Shown: positions 1 to 6,305 of the stretch, in pieces
Position numbering within the stretch: the stretch's first letter is position 1
How the letters are laid out: every line of letters begins with the position of its first letter
NCBI GenBank assembly: GCA_026998145.1
Contig: JALTRC010000548.1
Coordinates: 1 to 7,874 of the forward strand
DNA length: 7,874 nucleotides
From: Gammaproteobacteria bacterium
GTDB taxonomy: Bacteria > Pseudomonadota > Gammaproteobacteria > SZUA-229
Reading direction: 5' to 3'
Notes under the pieces: model-generated
What the model was told of the DNA's origin: nothing
Seen by the model: only the letters and a program-made list of their open reading frames with translations
The model's database searches: none
Made by a program: the position numbers and the translations under genes

Positions 1-13
1 ATTTTGCCTGCCA

Positions 14-685
14 TTAGTCCATCCGAAGTTGTTGATTGATCCATTTAGGCGGCGTAGTAATGAGCTGGCCGTCCAGTATTGCCTGATTATTGTTGCAGCT
101 TAAACGGCCATCTGCAAACCAGCCGATCACCATGGGGTAGATAATATGTTCCTGCTGGTGGATGCGCTCGGCTAGTGTATCGGCAGTGTCATCCCCGTTT
201 ACCTCAATCACCGCCTGCAGGACGACCGGGCCGCTATCCAGTTCATTGGTGACAAAATGCACGCTGACCCCATGCAGCTCGCGCCCTGCATCCAGCGCCC
301 GCTGGTGGGTATTAAGACCGCGAAAATCCGGTAGCAGGGAGGGGTGAATATTGAGCATGCGGCACTGGTAATGTTCTACCAGGGGTGCGGTGAGAATGCG
401 CATAAAGCCGGCGAGTATGACCAGCTCCGGCTGGTAGCTGTCGATCAACTGCTCAAGAGCCTCATCGAAGGATTCCCGGCTGTCGTATTGGCTATGATCC
501 AGCACTCTGGCGGGAATACCCGCTGCTTTGGCCCGTTGCAGCCCCTTAACACCGGGGCGATTACTGATAACCGCCTTGATTTCGGCATTTAACTGGCCGC
601 CCTGAATCTGATCGATAATGGCCTGTAGATTGGTGCCCGAGCCGGAAATCAGAACGACAATGGGAAGCGGGGTGGAACGGGGCAT
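14..685 (-). CDS. purN: Phosphoribosylglycinamide formyltransferase (GART, PurN)
   Basis: Transfers a formyl group from 10-formyltetrahydrofolate to GAR in the third step of cytoplasmic de novo IMP synthesis. At 223 residues it is slightly longer than the roughly 212 of E. coli PurN. The N-terminal phosphate-binding loop VLISGSGTNLQAII spans about residues 10-24. The folate/catalytic segment LNIHPSLLPDFRGLNTH starts near residue 111 and carries the expected catalytic Asn112 and His114. The third catalytic residue, Asp150, lies in the ELDSGPV motif. It is downstream of purM: the purM stop and this ATG share one base (TGATG), and there is no strong Shine-Dalgarno sequence, so translation is probably coupled to purM. 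The stop codon is at 14-16 and the gene is complete. Identification is firm because all catalytic motifs are present and purM is its partner. Confidence 0.97.
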   Translation of the reverse strand: MPRSTPLPIVVLISGSGTNLQAIIDQIQGGQLNAEIKAVISNRPGVKGLQRAKAAGIPARVLDHSQYDSRESFDEALEQLIDSYQPELVILAGFMRILTAPLVEHYQCRMLNIHPSLLPDFRGLNTHQRALDAGRELHGVSVHFVTNELDSGPVVLQAVIEVNGDDTADTLAERIHQQEHIIYPMVIGWFADGRLSCNNNQAILDGQLITTPPKWINQQLRMD

Positions 686-1728
686 CAGGCAACTACAACA
701 TCCGGCTCGCCCTTGGAGCTGACGATTTCCCCCAGACGCCAGGCGGTTTCACCGGCGGCATTGAGGGTGTCGATGCTTTGCTGGGCATCATCGGCGGATA
801 CCACCAGCACCATGCCCACACCACAGTTAAAGGTGCGGTGCATTTCGCTGCTTTCGATATTGCCCTGGGCCTGCAACCACTGGAATACGGCAGGCAGTTG
901 CCAGCTGGATGCATCAATCTGTGCGCGGGTATCGGCGGGCATCACCCGGGGAATATTTTCCAGCAGGCCGCCGCCGGTAATATGGCTCATGGCGTGTACA
1001 TCGATCTGTTCCAGCAGGGCCAGCAGGGATTTTACATAAATACGGGTGGGGGCCAGCAGGGCCTCACCCAGAGGCTGGCCGCCGCAATTCTGTTGCAGGT
1101 CTGCACCGCTGACTTCCAGCACCTTGCGGATTAAGGAATAGCCATTGGAGTGGGGGCCGGAGGAGGCCAGGCCGATTAATACATCGCCGGCGGCAACCTT
1201 GCTGCCATCGATAATGTCATCTTTTTCCACCACGCCCACACAGAAACCGGCCAGATCATAATCCCCATCACCGTACATGCCGGGCATTTCAGCCGTCTCG
1301 CCGCCAATCAGCGCCGCATTGGATTGTACGCAGCCTTCGGCTATGCCTTTGATGACATCCGCCGCCACCTGATTATCCAGATGGCCGGTAGCGTAATAAT
1401 CCAGAAAATACAATGGCTCGGCGCCCAGCACTAAAATATCATTGACGCACATGGCCACCAGATCGATGCCGATGGTATCGTGTTTGTTCAGTTGCAGGGC
1501 CAGTTTCAGCTTGGTGCCCACACCATCGGTGCCGGATACCAGTACCGGCTTCTGATAGCGATCCACCGGTAGTTCAAACATGCCGCCAAAACCGCCCAGA
1601 CTGCCCAGCACACCGGGGCGCTGGGTTCTGGCTACATGGGGCTTGATGGCTTCAACGAGTTGATTGCCGGCATCAATATCAACGCCGGCATCCCGATAAC
1701 TGAGTGATTTTTGATCTGTGTTCGACAT
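685..1728 (-). CDS. purM: Phosphoribosylformylglycinamidine cyclo-ligase (AIR synthase, PurM)
   Basis: ATP-dependent ring closure of FGAM to AIR, the fifth step of purine synthesis; a cytoplasmic dimer in the family. The 347 residues match the family length (about 345). Visible hallmarks are the start YRDAGVDIDAGN (11-22), the glycine loop GGFGGMFELP (45-54), the ATP-binding VSGTDGVGTKLKLA (64-77), MCVNDILVLGAEP (93-105), GGETAEMPGMY (142-152) and, in the C-terminal AIRS_C domain, SHITGGGLLENIPR (248-261). The frame stays open up to 1884, but the start at 1728 (MSNTDQ) was chosen for two reasons. An AGG-type ribosome site precedes it (CAGGTTTTACATG), and the extra 52 residues are unlike PurM and would run through the divergent promoter into the oppositely oriented gene. 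It heads the purM-purN unit. Confidence 0.97.
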   Translation of the reverse strand: MSNTDQKSLSYRDAGVDIDAGNQLVEAIKPHVARTQRPGVLGSLGGFGGMFELPVDRYQKPVLVSGTDGVGTKLKLALQLNKHDTIGIDLVAMCVNDILVLGAEPLYFLDYYATGHLDNQVAADVIKGIAEGCVQSNAALIGGETAEMPGMYGDGDYDLAGFCVGVVEKDDIIDGSKVAAGDVLIGLASSGPHSNGYSLIRKVLEVSGADLQQNCGGQPLGEALLAPTRIYVKSLLALLEQIDVHAMSHITGGGLLENIPRVMPADTRAQIDASSWQLPAVFQWLQAQGNIESSEMHRTFNCGVGMVLVVSADDAQQSIDTLNAAGETAWRLGEIVSSKGEPDVVVA

Positions 1729-1803
1729 GTAAAACCTGAGGCTGGGATGGGGTTTAAAAGATGTGCTATTGTACACGCTCACAGCAAGGGTCACGATAGA
1801 AAT
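1729..1803. promoter_or_regulatory. Divergent promoter region between purM and the DUF2066-permease-hda unit
   Basis: These 75 bp separate two divergent start codons, so both transcription units must start here or inside the opposite gene. On the minus strand TACAAT (1773 to 1768) is a 5/6 match to a -10 box for purM, without a convincing -35. On the plus strand TGC followed by TATTGT (1764-1772) resembles an extended -10 for the DUF2066 gene. The two candidates overlap almost completely, so the polymerases would compete. I see no classical E. coli-type PurR operator. Hexamer assignments are by eye and weak. Confidence 0.4.
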
Positions 1804-2898
1804 ATGAAGTTCAAACAGGCTTTTTTTATACTTTTTAGCATCTGCTGGTTGCCGTTTGCGGCTCAGGCCGCGGTGGTCAAACATATGTATGAAGTCTCTC
1901 TGCCGGTGGTGAGCCAGGATAAGCAGATCCGCAAGGCGGCATTTGAGCAGGCCTTTATCGAAACCCTGGTGCGGGTGTCCGGCAGTGGTCTTGCGCCTAC
2001 GGAAGTGGATATTTCCAAAGCATCCCGTTATGTACAGCAGTATCGTTATCTACCGCTGGATAAAGCTATGCAAAATCCGCCAGCGGCAAGCGGGGCGGCT
2101 GAAGTTCAGCCTCAGCATCTTTTGTGGATACAGTTTAATTCCCGCGCCATTAAAAAATTGCTTCGGCAGAATAATCTGCCCATCTGGGGGCAGCAGCGCC
2201 CGGCAGTGCTGGTATGGCTGGCGGTGCGGGATGGCCCCAGCCGTTATGTGCTGCGCCAGCAGGATAAATCGCCCATTAAGGAGGCGGTGGAAACCGAGGC
2301 CAGACGTCGCGGTTTGCCGCTGATCTGGCCGGCTTATGATAAAAAAGATCAGGCGGAGCTGGCCTTTGTGGATTTATGGGGCGGCTTCTGGGGGCCGGTG
2401 AAAAAGGCCAGCGCCCGTTATGGTGTGGATGCCATACTGCTGGGGCGGATGAGCTGGCTGGGTGGCCAGTGGCAGGTGAGCTGGTCTTTGCAGCAGGGTA
2501 AACAGCCGGTGGAAAACTGGCAGCTGCGGGCCATTGACCTGAATATGTTGATGGCCGGTGGTATTGATATGGCCACGGATCAGATCGCCAGCCGCTTTGC
2601 GGTGCGGGATAGTGGTATGGATGAAGGGCCGCTGGTGGTGCAGGTAAAAGGTATTCATCAGCTGGATGATTATGTGCGCAGCAGCCGTTATCTGGCCTCT
2701 CTGGCACCGGTTAAATATATTTATGCGAAGCAGGTGAACAGGGACGAGGTGCAGTTTGCGGTGGAATTAAGAGCAGAAAAAGAAGATCTGCAACGGGTGA
2801 TCGGCCTGGGCCGAACCCTGCTTCCGCTGCCTCCCACTGACACAGCCACGAATACCGCTTCGGCTACCAATCAGTTAAGTTATCGCCTGCAACCATGA
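1804..2898 (+). CDS. DUF2066 domain-containing exported protein of unknown function
   Basis: A 364-residue protein with a Sec signal peptide: charged MKFK, hydrophobic core at 6-20 and a likely cleavage after AQA (residue 22). The mature part should be periplasmic or envelope-associated. Its opening (VVKHMYEVSLPVVSQDK, then AAFEQAFIETLVRVSGS at about 45-61) and the segment NLPIWGQQRPAVLVWLAV (124-141) fit the DUF2066 family, which I recall beside purM and hda in Pseudomonas-type genomes. No catalytic residues are known for the family and none are evident. The start at 1804 was chosen because the signal peptide begins there; the longer frame from 1711 would overlap purM and hide the signal. 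Only a weak, distant AAGGG lies upstream. Its stop overlaps the next ATG by four bases (ATGA), indicating co-translation with the permease. The family call is from memory of motifs and context. Confidence 0.85.
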   Translation: MKFKQAFFILFSICWLPFAAQAAVVKHMYEVSLPVVSQDKQIRKAAFEQAFIETLVRVSGSGLAPTEVDISKASRYVQQYRYLPLDKAMQNPPAASGAAEVQPQHLLWIQFNSRAIKKLLRQNNLPIWGQQRPAVLVWLAVRDGPSRYVLRQQDKSPIKEAVETEARRRGLPLIWPAYDKKDQAELAFVDLWGGFWGPVKKASARYGVDAILLGRMSWLGGQWQVSWSLQQGKQPVENWQLRAIDLNMLMAGGIDMATDQIASRFAVRDSGMDEGPLVVQVKGIHQLDDYVRSSRYLASLAPVKYIYAKQVNRDEVQFAVELRAEKEDLQRVIGLGRTLLPLPPTDTATNTASATNQLSYRLQP

Positions 2899-3962
2899 GT
2901 GTTAGCGAGTCGCAAAAATGGTGGTTGCTACTGGCCACTGCCCTGCTGGGCTTTGTGTTTTATCTGCTCAGCCCGGTACTCACGCCTTTTTTTGCGGCGG
3001 CTCTGCTGGCCTATCTGGGCGACCCGCTGGTGGACCGGCTGGAAGATCTGGGGCTGCCCCGCACACTTTCGGTGGTGATTGTATTCGTCGTCCTGTTTTC
3101 GGCGCTCACTCTGGCCGTGCTGATGCTGCTGCCCATGCTGGAGCAGCAGATCCGCTATCTTGTTTCCAGTATTCCCCGCTATATTGATCTTTTGCAGCAG
3201 GATGTCTTGCCCGGCCTGATGCAGCGTCTGGGCATGGATAATCAAGCACTGGATCTGTCTGTATTGAAAGCATCCGTGAATACGCATTTCAAACAGGCGG
3301 GTGGCATAGTGGTATCGGTGCTGTCGTCCATCAGCTCATCCGGCATTGCCCTGCTGGGCTGGCTGGCGAATCTGGTGCTGATTCCGGTGCTGACATTCTA
3401 CCTGTTGCGTGACTGGGATCTTCTGGTGGCGCGCATTGATGAGCTGATTCCCCGCCGTTATGAGCCGGTGGTTGCGCGGTTGGCCAGAGATTCGGATCAG
3501 GTGTTGGCAGCCTTTTTACGGGGCCAGTTTATGGTGATGCTGGCGCTGGGCTGCATCTATGCCACCGGCCTGTGGCTGGTGGGGCTGAAGCTGGCCCTGC
3601 TGATTGGTCTGCTGGCCGGGCTGGTCAGCTTTGTGCCCTATCTGGGTTTTATCCTCGGCCTGCTGGCTGCATCGGTGGCGGTATTATTACAGGGCCATGA
3701 GCCGATGCAGCTATTGCCGGTGCTGGGGGTCTTTGCCGTGGGGCAGTTATTTGAAGGCATGTTGCTTACCCCCTGGCTGGTGGGGGATCGTATTGGCCTG
3801 CATCCGGTAGCGGTGATTTTTGCGGTGCTGGCTGGCGGGCAGTTGTTCGGCTTTGTGGGTATACTGCTGGCCCTGCCGGTGGCGGCGGTGCTGGCGGTAA
3901 TGATCCGTTATGCCCATGAGCAGTATAAAACCAGCGCCATATTTGATGAAACCGACTCCTGA
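2895..3962 (+). CDS. perM: AI-2E family (PerM/TqsA-type) membrane permease
   Basis: A 355-residue inner-membrane protein of the AI-2E transporter superfamily. Members include quorum-signal exporters and ion antiporters, so the substrate cannot be read from sequence. Hydrophobic segments lie at about 9-45, 58-80, 148-170, 212-262, 272-290 and 304-340, with a soluble stretch at about 81-145, consistent with the usual eight helices. Family marks are LLRDWD (170-175), IDELIPRR (181-188), AFLRGQ (206-211), SFVPYLG (245-251) and the C-terminal GDRIGLHPVAVIFAVLAGG (297-315). Its ATG overlaps the DUF2066 stop and no Shine-Dalgarno sequence is visible, so it depends on upstream translation. hda follows 12 bp later. 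The permease-hda association occurs in many gammaproteobacteria, but its meaning is not established. The symbol perM follows common usage and is not a substrate claim. Confidence 0.9.
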   Translation: MSVSESQKWWLLLATALLGFVFYLLSPVLTPFFAAALLAYLGDPLVDRLEDLGLPRTLSVVIVFVVLFSALTLAVLMLLPMLEQQIRYLVSSIPRYIDLLQQDVLPGLMQRLGMDNQALDLSVLKASVNTHFKQAGGIVVSVLSSISSSGIALLGWLANLVLIPVLTFYLLRDWDLLVARIDELIPRRYEPVVARLARDSDQVLAAFLRGQFMVMLALGCIYATGLWLVGLKLALLIGLLAGLVSFVPYLGFILGLLAASVAVLLQGHEPMQLLPVLGVFAVGQLFEGMLLTPWLVGDRIGLHPVAVIFAVLAGGQLFGFVGILLALPVAAVLAVMIRYAHEQYKTSAIFDETDS

Positions 3963-3974
3963 TTTGAGTGTTTA

Positions 3975-4670
3975 ATGCAAGCCCAGACCCAGCTAACCCT
4001 TGATCTTCAGCTTAAAGAATCCTTTACCTTTGATAACTACCGGGTAGGGGATAATGCACTGGTGCTGGCCATGTTGCAGGATGTGGTGAGCGAATCCGGC
4101 GAGCGGCAAATTTTAATATGGGGGGATCACTTTACCGGCAAAAGCCATTTGCTACAGGCGGTTTGTCATCTGGCCGCCCGGCAGTCCTTATCTGTGAGCT
4201 ATTTACCGCTGGCCCAGTGTATGGATTATCCCGCCGATATTTTGCAGGGGCTGGAAAGTATGGATGTGATCTGTGTGGATGATGTGCAGCAGGTGGCTGG
4301 CTCGCCACAATGGCAGGAGGGGCTGTTTAATCTGATTAACCGGGTAAGAGAGGCGGGCAGCCGTTTGATTTTTACATCCAGCCTGCCGCCCAATGAACTG
4401 TCATTACAGCTGGAGGATTTGCGCTCCCGTTTAAACTGGGGGCCGGTGCTGGCATTAAAAACTTTGAATGATGATGATAAATGCCGGGCCTTGCAGAGCC
4501 GGGCGCAGAGCCGGGGTTTTGACCTGCCCGATACGGTAGCCCGTTATATTCTGAATAATTATTCACGGGATCTGGGGGATTTGCTGGGTACTCTGGAAAA
4601 GCTGGATCAGGCTTCATTGAGCCATCAGCGGCGATTGACGATTCCGTTTGTGAAAACGGTTTTTGCTTAG
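3975..4670 (+). CDS. hda: DnaA regulatory inactivator Hda
   Basis: AAA+ protein that, bound to the DNA-loaded beta clamp, stimulates hydrolysis of ATP by DnaA (RIDA) and so limits re-initiation at oriC. It has 231 residues, the usual size. The N-terminal QLTLDL (6-11) is in the place of the clamp-binding motif (QLSLPL in E. coli). Walker A is GDHFTGKS (50-57), Walker B VICVDD (98-103), sensor 1 LIFTSS (131-136), the box VII arginine-finger region LEDLRSRLNWG (146-156), and sensor 2 YSRDLGDLLGTLEKLD (196-211). The DnaA DNA-binding domain IV is absent, which separates it from DnaA. GAG eight bases upstream of the ATG is a modest ribosome site. It is the last gene of the DUF2066-permease-hda unit, and no canonical intrinsic terminator follows. 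Confidence 0.95.
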   Translation: MQAQTQLTLDLQLKESFTFDNYRVGDNALVLAMLQDVVSESGERQILIWGDHFTGKSHLLQAVCHLAARQSLSVSYLPLAQCMDYPADILQGLESMDVICVDDVQQVAGSPQWQEGLFNLINRVREAGSRLIFTSSLPPNELSLQLEDLRSRLNWGPVLALKTLNDDDKCRALQSRAQSRGFDLPDTVARYILNNYSRDLGDLLGTLEKLDQASLSHQRRLTIPFVKTVFA

Positions 4671-4677
4671 GTTTTTT

Positions 4678-4840
4678 AGAAGCTTTGACGCGAAGGCGCA
4701 AAGGCCACGAAGTATTTCTGGTATGAGCTAAACCATGAAACCTGAGGCGAAAGAAATTGTATAGAGAAACAGAAATTCTCTGTTTATAAAAAGCTTCGTG
4801 TTCTCTGCGCCTTTGCGTCAAAAAATTAATCAGAGCTTCT
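4678..4840. repeat. Intergenic element with 29-bp inverted repeats of GCGCAAAG-type units
   Basis: The convergent gap between hda and the hemerythrin gene holds two arms, 4684-4712 and 4794-4822. They are inverted repeats identical at 25 of 29 positions by hand alignment, separated by 81 bp. Each arm is built of about three degenerate 8-9 bp units (GACGCGAAG, GCGCAAAG, GCCACGAAG on the left). AGAAGC directly outside the left arm (4678-4683) is echoed by GCTTCT at 4835-4840, 12 bp outside the right arm. Between the arms is a small AT-rich hairpin, AAACAGA/TCTGTTT (4767-4785). No transposase or open frame is present. It could be a non-autonomous repeat of a dispersed family or a structured 3' end for the two converging transcripts. 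It lacks the T-run of a standard terminator on either strand. Confidence 0.75.
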
Positions 4841-5262
4841 TAACTGGAAAAATGCTTCTCCACCAGCGGAAAAATTTCCTTCTCTTCCAGCTCTATGCGC
4901 TTGCGGATTAATTCAAATACCTGTCGCGACTCATCCACAAATGCCTGATGATCTGCATCATTGGCATGGGTGTGACACCAGTTTCTCACATAGCTGGAAA
5001 ACAGCTTCTTAACGTCTTTAGCGCTCTGGTGAAAGTCCTGGGTCAGTTTCTGGATGTCCGGGTTATGGTGGCGGGAAAGTTCTGAATAGAGTGTATTGTC
5101 TTCAAATACCAGATGCATCCAGACCTTTTCATTTAACCGGGTGGTCATCTCACAAACATGCATATTGCTTTTCAGGTGAGGGTGTTCAATTAATACAGAC
5201 AGAACATCCAGCAGTTCTGAAATATCTTTATTCTGCTTTTTTAATTCTTCTAAGGTGTACAT
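4840..5262 (-). CDS. Hemerythrin-like (HHE domain) protein
   Basis: A 140-residue, all-helical, soluble single-domain protein; the family binds a di-iron centre and handles O2, NO or iron. The clearest marks are helix 2 with HLVFED (His50, Glu54), helix 3 with FHQSAKDVKKLF (His78), and helix 4 ending ELEEKEIFPLVEKHF (124-138; Glu126-Glu127, FP at 131-132). Two positions that usually carry histidine appear changed by eye: helix 1 reads QNKDI (Asn11) and helix 4 has Arg122 where H-x3-E is expected. The metal site may therefore be atypical. The start at 5262 is preceded by GGAG about nine bases upstream. The gene follows DUF2069 after 68 bp that contain a candidate FNR/Anr promoter, so it is probably transcribed separately. 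The family assignment is good; the function is unknown. Confidence 0.85.
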   Translation of the reverse strand: MYTLEELKKQNKDISELLDVLSVLIEHPHLKSNMHVCEMTTRLNEKVWMHLVFEDNTLYSELSRHHNPDIQKLTQDFHQSAKDVKKLFSSYVRNWCHTHANDADHQAFVDESRQVFELIRKRIELEEKEIFPLVEKHFSS

Positions 5263-5288
5263 TTATAAATTCTCCGGCTTATATGGCC

Positions 5289-5329
5289 AGTGTATGGGTT
5301 TTTGCACGTAATGGACTGATGCAAATCAA
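5289..5329 (-). promoter_or_regulatory. Candidate FNR/Anr-activated promoter of the hemerythrin gene
   Basis: On the minus strand positions 5329-5316 read TTGATTTGCATCAG, matching TTGAT-N4-ATCAA at 9 of 10 specified positions. Downstream, TACACT (5294 to 5289) is a 4/6 match to a -10 box. A start site about seven bases further, near 5282, would put the box centre (5322.5) close to -41, the position typical of class II FNR/Anr activation, and leave a roughly 20-base leader containing the GGAG ribosome site. The box lies one base beyond the DUF2069 stop codon, outside any coding sequence. Dnr-type regulators use a very similar box and cannot be excluded. Confidence 0.6.
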
Positions 5330-5330
5330 A

Positions 5331-5696
5331 TTAAGCTTCGCTAGCGGCTTTATCGGCCTTGCCTTTAAGGCGAGCGTAAAAAACACAGCCGGTAAAAAAT
5401 CCAATGCTAAGCAGGGTGACCAGCATGCCGTAGGTGCGGGTGGCTTCACCGCCCACATGCCAGATCCCATACACCAGATAAAATAAGGCGAGATAGGAGG
5501 CCCATGCATGGGTATAGGCGCGGCCATGTAATATGCCCCTTAAGGGGAACATCAGCGGGCCGACCTGCCATATCAGGGCAAGGGAGCGTAGTTCTACGGC
5601 GGGCGGGTTTATCCATATTAAGGAAATAAAGATAAAGGCGGTCAGGGAAAAATAGCTGACCAGGGTCATCCAGCGGAAAAAAGTCATAGCTTGCAT
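5331..5696 (-). CDS. DUF2069 small integral membrane protein
   Basis: A 121-residue protein with four likely transmembrane helices at about 11-28, 36-53, 64-81 and 88-108, and a short charged C-terminal tail (KGKADKAASEA). The conserved-looking core LRGILHGRAYTHAWASYLAL (52-71) and GIWHVGG (77-83) fit DUF2069, which I recall next to wrbA and arsC in Pseudomonas-type genomes. The function is unknown and no enzymatic motif is evident. It starts 18 bp after the wrbA stop and is the last gene of the arsC-wrbA-DUF2069 unit. The start at 5696 has only a weak AGA upstream. An internal ATG at 5687 (fourth residue) is an alternative start with no better ribosome site. Confidence 0.82.
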   Translation of the reverse strand: MQAMTFFRWMTLVSYFSLTAFIFISLIWINPPAVELRSLALIWQVGPLMFPLRGILHGRAYTHAWASYLALFYLVYGIWHVGGEATRTYGMLVTLLSIGFFTGCVFYARLKGKADKAASEA

Positions 5697-5714
5697 ATTT
5701 AAGATCTGCTTTAT

Positions 5715-6305
5715 TTAAGAGGCCAGTTTGCGGGCCGTTTTGGCTACCCGTTTGCCCAGTGCCTGACACAGGGCCTTTTCATCATCGCTGATCTGGCGAT
5801 TGTCATAATCGGTGGTTAAACGGCTGGCTCCGTAAGGGGTGCCACCGGTTTGTGTATTCAGTAATGCCTTTTCATTATAAGGTAATCCCAGTAGCATCAT
5901 GCCGTGATGCAGCAGGGGAATCATCATGGTGAGCAGGGTGGATTCATGGCCGCCGTGCATACTGGCGGTGGCGGTGAACACGGCCGCCGGTTTGCCCGTT
6001 AAATCACCGGACATCCACAGGCTGCCGGTGCCATCCAGAAAATGTTTTAAGGAGGCGGCCATATTGCCAAAATGGGTGGGACTGCCCAGCACCAGGCCGG
6101 CGCACTCTTTTAAGTCTTCCAGCGTGGCATAGGGCGCACCGCTTTCGGGAATCGAGTCTTCCACCGCTTCACATACGGTGCTGACTGCCGGCACTGTACG
6201 CAGCCGTGCCTCTACACCTTCCACGCTTTCTACACCGTGGGCCACCAGTTGGGCCATTTCAGCCGTGGTGCCGCCCTGGCTGTAATACAGAACCAGAATT
6301 TCCAT
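5715..6305 (-). CDS. wrbA: WrbA-type NAD(P)H:quinone oxidoreductase (flavodoxin fold)
   Basis: FMN-dependent two-electron reductase that takes quinones to quinols without semiquinone, generally seen as an oxidative-stress protection enzyme in the cytoplasm. It has 196 residues, close to the family length. FMN-contacting segments in order are LYYSQGGTT (6-14, phosphate loop), GSPTHFGNMA (74-83), TATASMHGGHEST (111-123) and TGGTPYGAS (153-161). The LLHHGM motif (131-136) is also WrbA-like. The arsC stop abuts this ATG with no spacer, and the ribosome site GGAG sits inside the end of arsC, so translation is coupled. DUF2069 follows after 18 bp. The wrbA-arsC pairing is familiar from Pseudomonas genomes, but a joint function is not shown by the sequence. 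Confidence 0.94.
   Translation of the reverse strand: MEILVLYYSQGGTTAEMAQLVAHGVESVEGVEARLRTVPAVSTVCEAVEDSIPESGAPYATLEDLKECAGLVLGSPTHFGNMAASLKHFLDGTGSLWMSGDLTGKPAAVFTATASMHGGHESTLLTMMIPLLHHGMMLLGLPYNEKALLNTQTGGTPYGASRLTTDYDNRQISDDEKALCQALGKRVAKTARKLAS

Noticed and set aside
162..592. Two plus-strand frames opposite purN
   Set aside because: Antisense shadows of a highly conserved gene, with no ribosome sites.
1711..1803. N-terminal extension of the DUF2066 protein from 1711
   Set aside because: It would overlap purM and bury the signal peptide; translation from 1804 starts exactly at a Sec signal.
1729..1884. N-terminal extension of purM to an ATG at 1884
   Set aside because: The extra 52 residues do not resemble PurM, overlap the signal peptide coding region of the divergent gene, and lack a ribosome site; 1728 gives the family length.
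2276..2707. 143-codon open frame on the minus strand inside the DUF2066 gene
   Set aside because: Pro/His-rich, low-complexity translation antisense to a real gene, no ribosome site and no family resemblance.
4767..4785. AAACAGA/TCTGTTT hairpin as a terminator
   Set aside because: The 7-bp stem is mostly A-T and no T-run follows on either strand; described only as part of the repeat element.
4372..4821. 149-codon minus-strand frame across the end of hda and the repeat element
   Set aside because: It is antisense to hda and its N-terminus is translated repeat; no recognisable domain.
5301..5325. Inverted TTTGCA/TGCAAA around a 13-bp spacer
   Set aside because: Short and overlaps the FNR/Anr box; likely chance.
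5091..5486. 131-codon plus-strand frame opposite the hemerythrin and DUF2069 genes
   Set aside because: Spans two genes and their promoter in antisense; no protein features.
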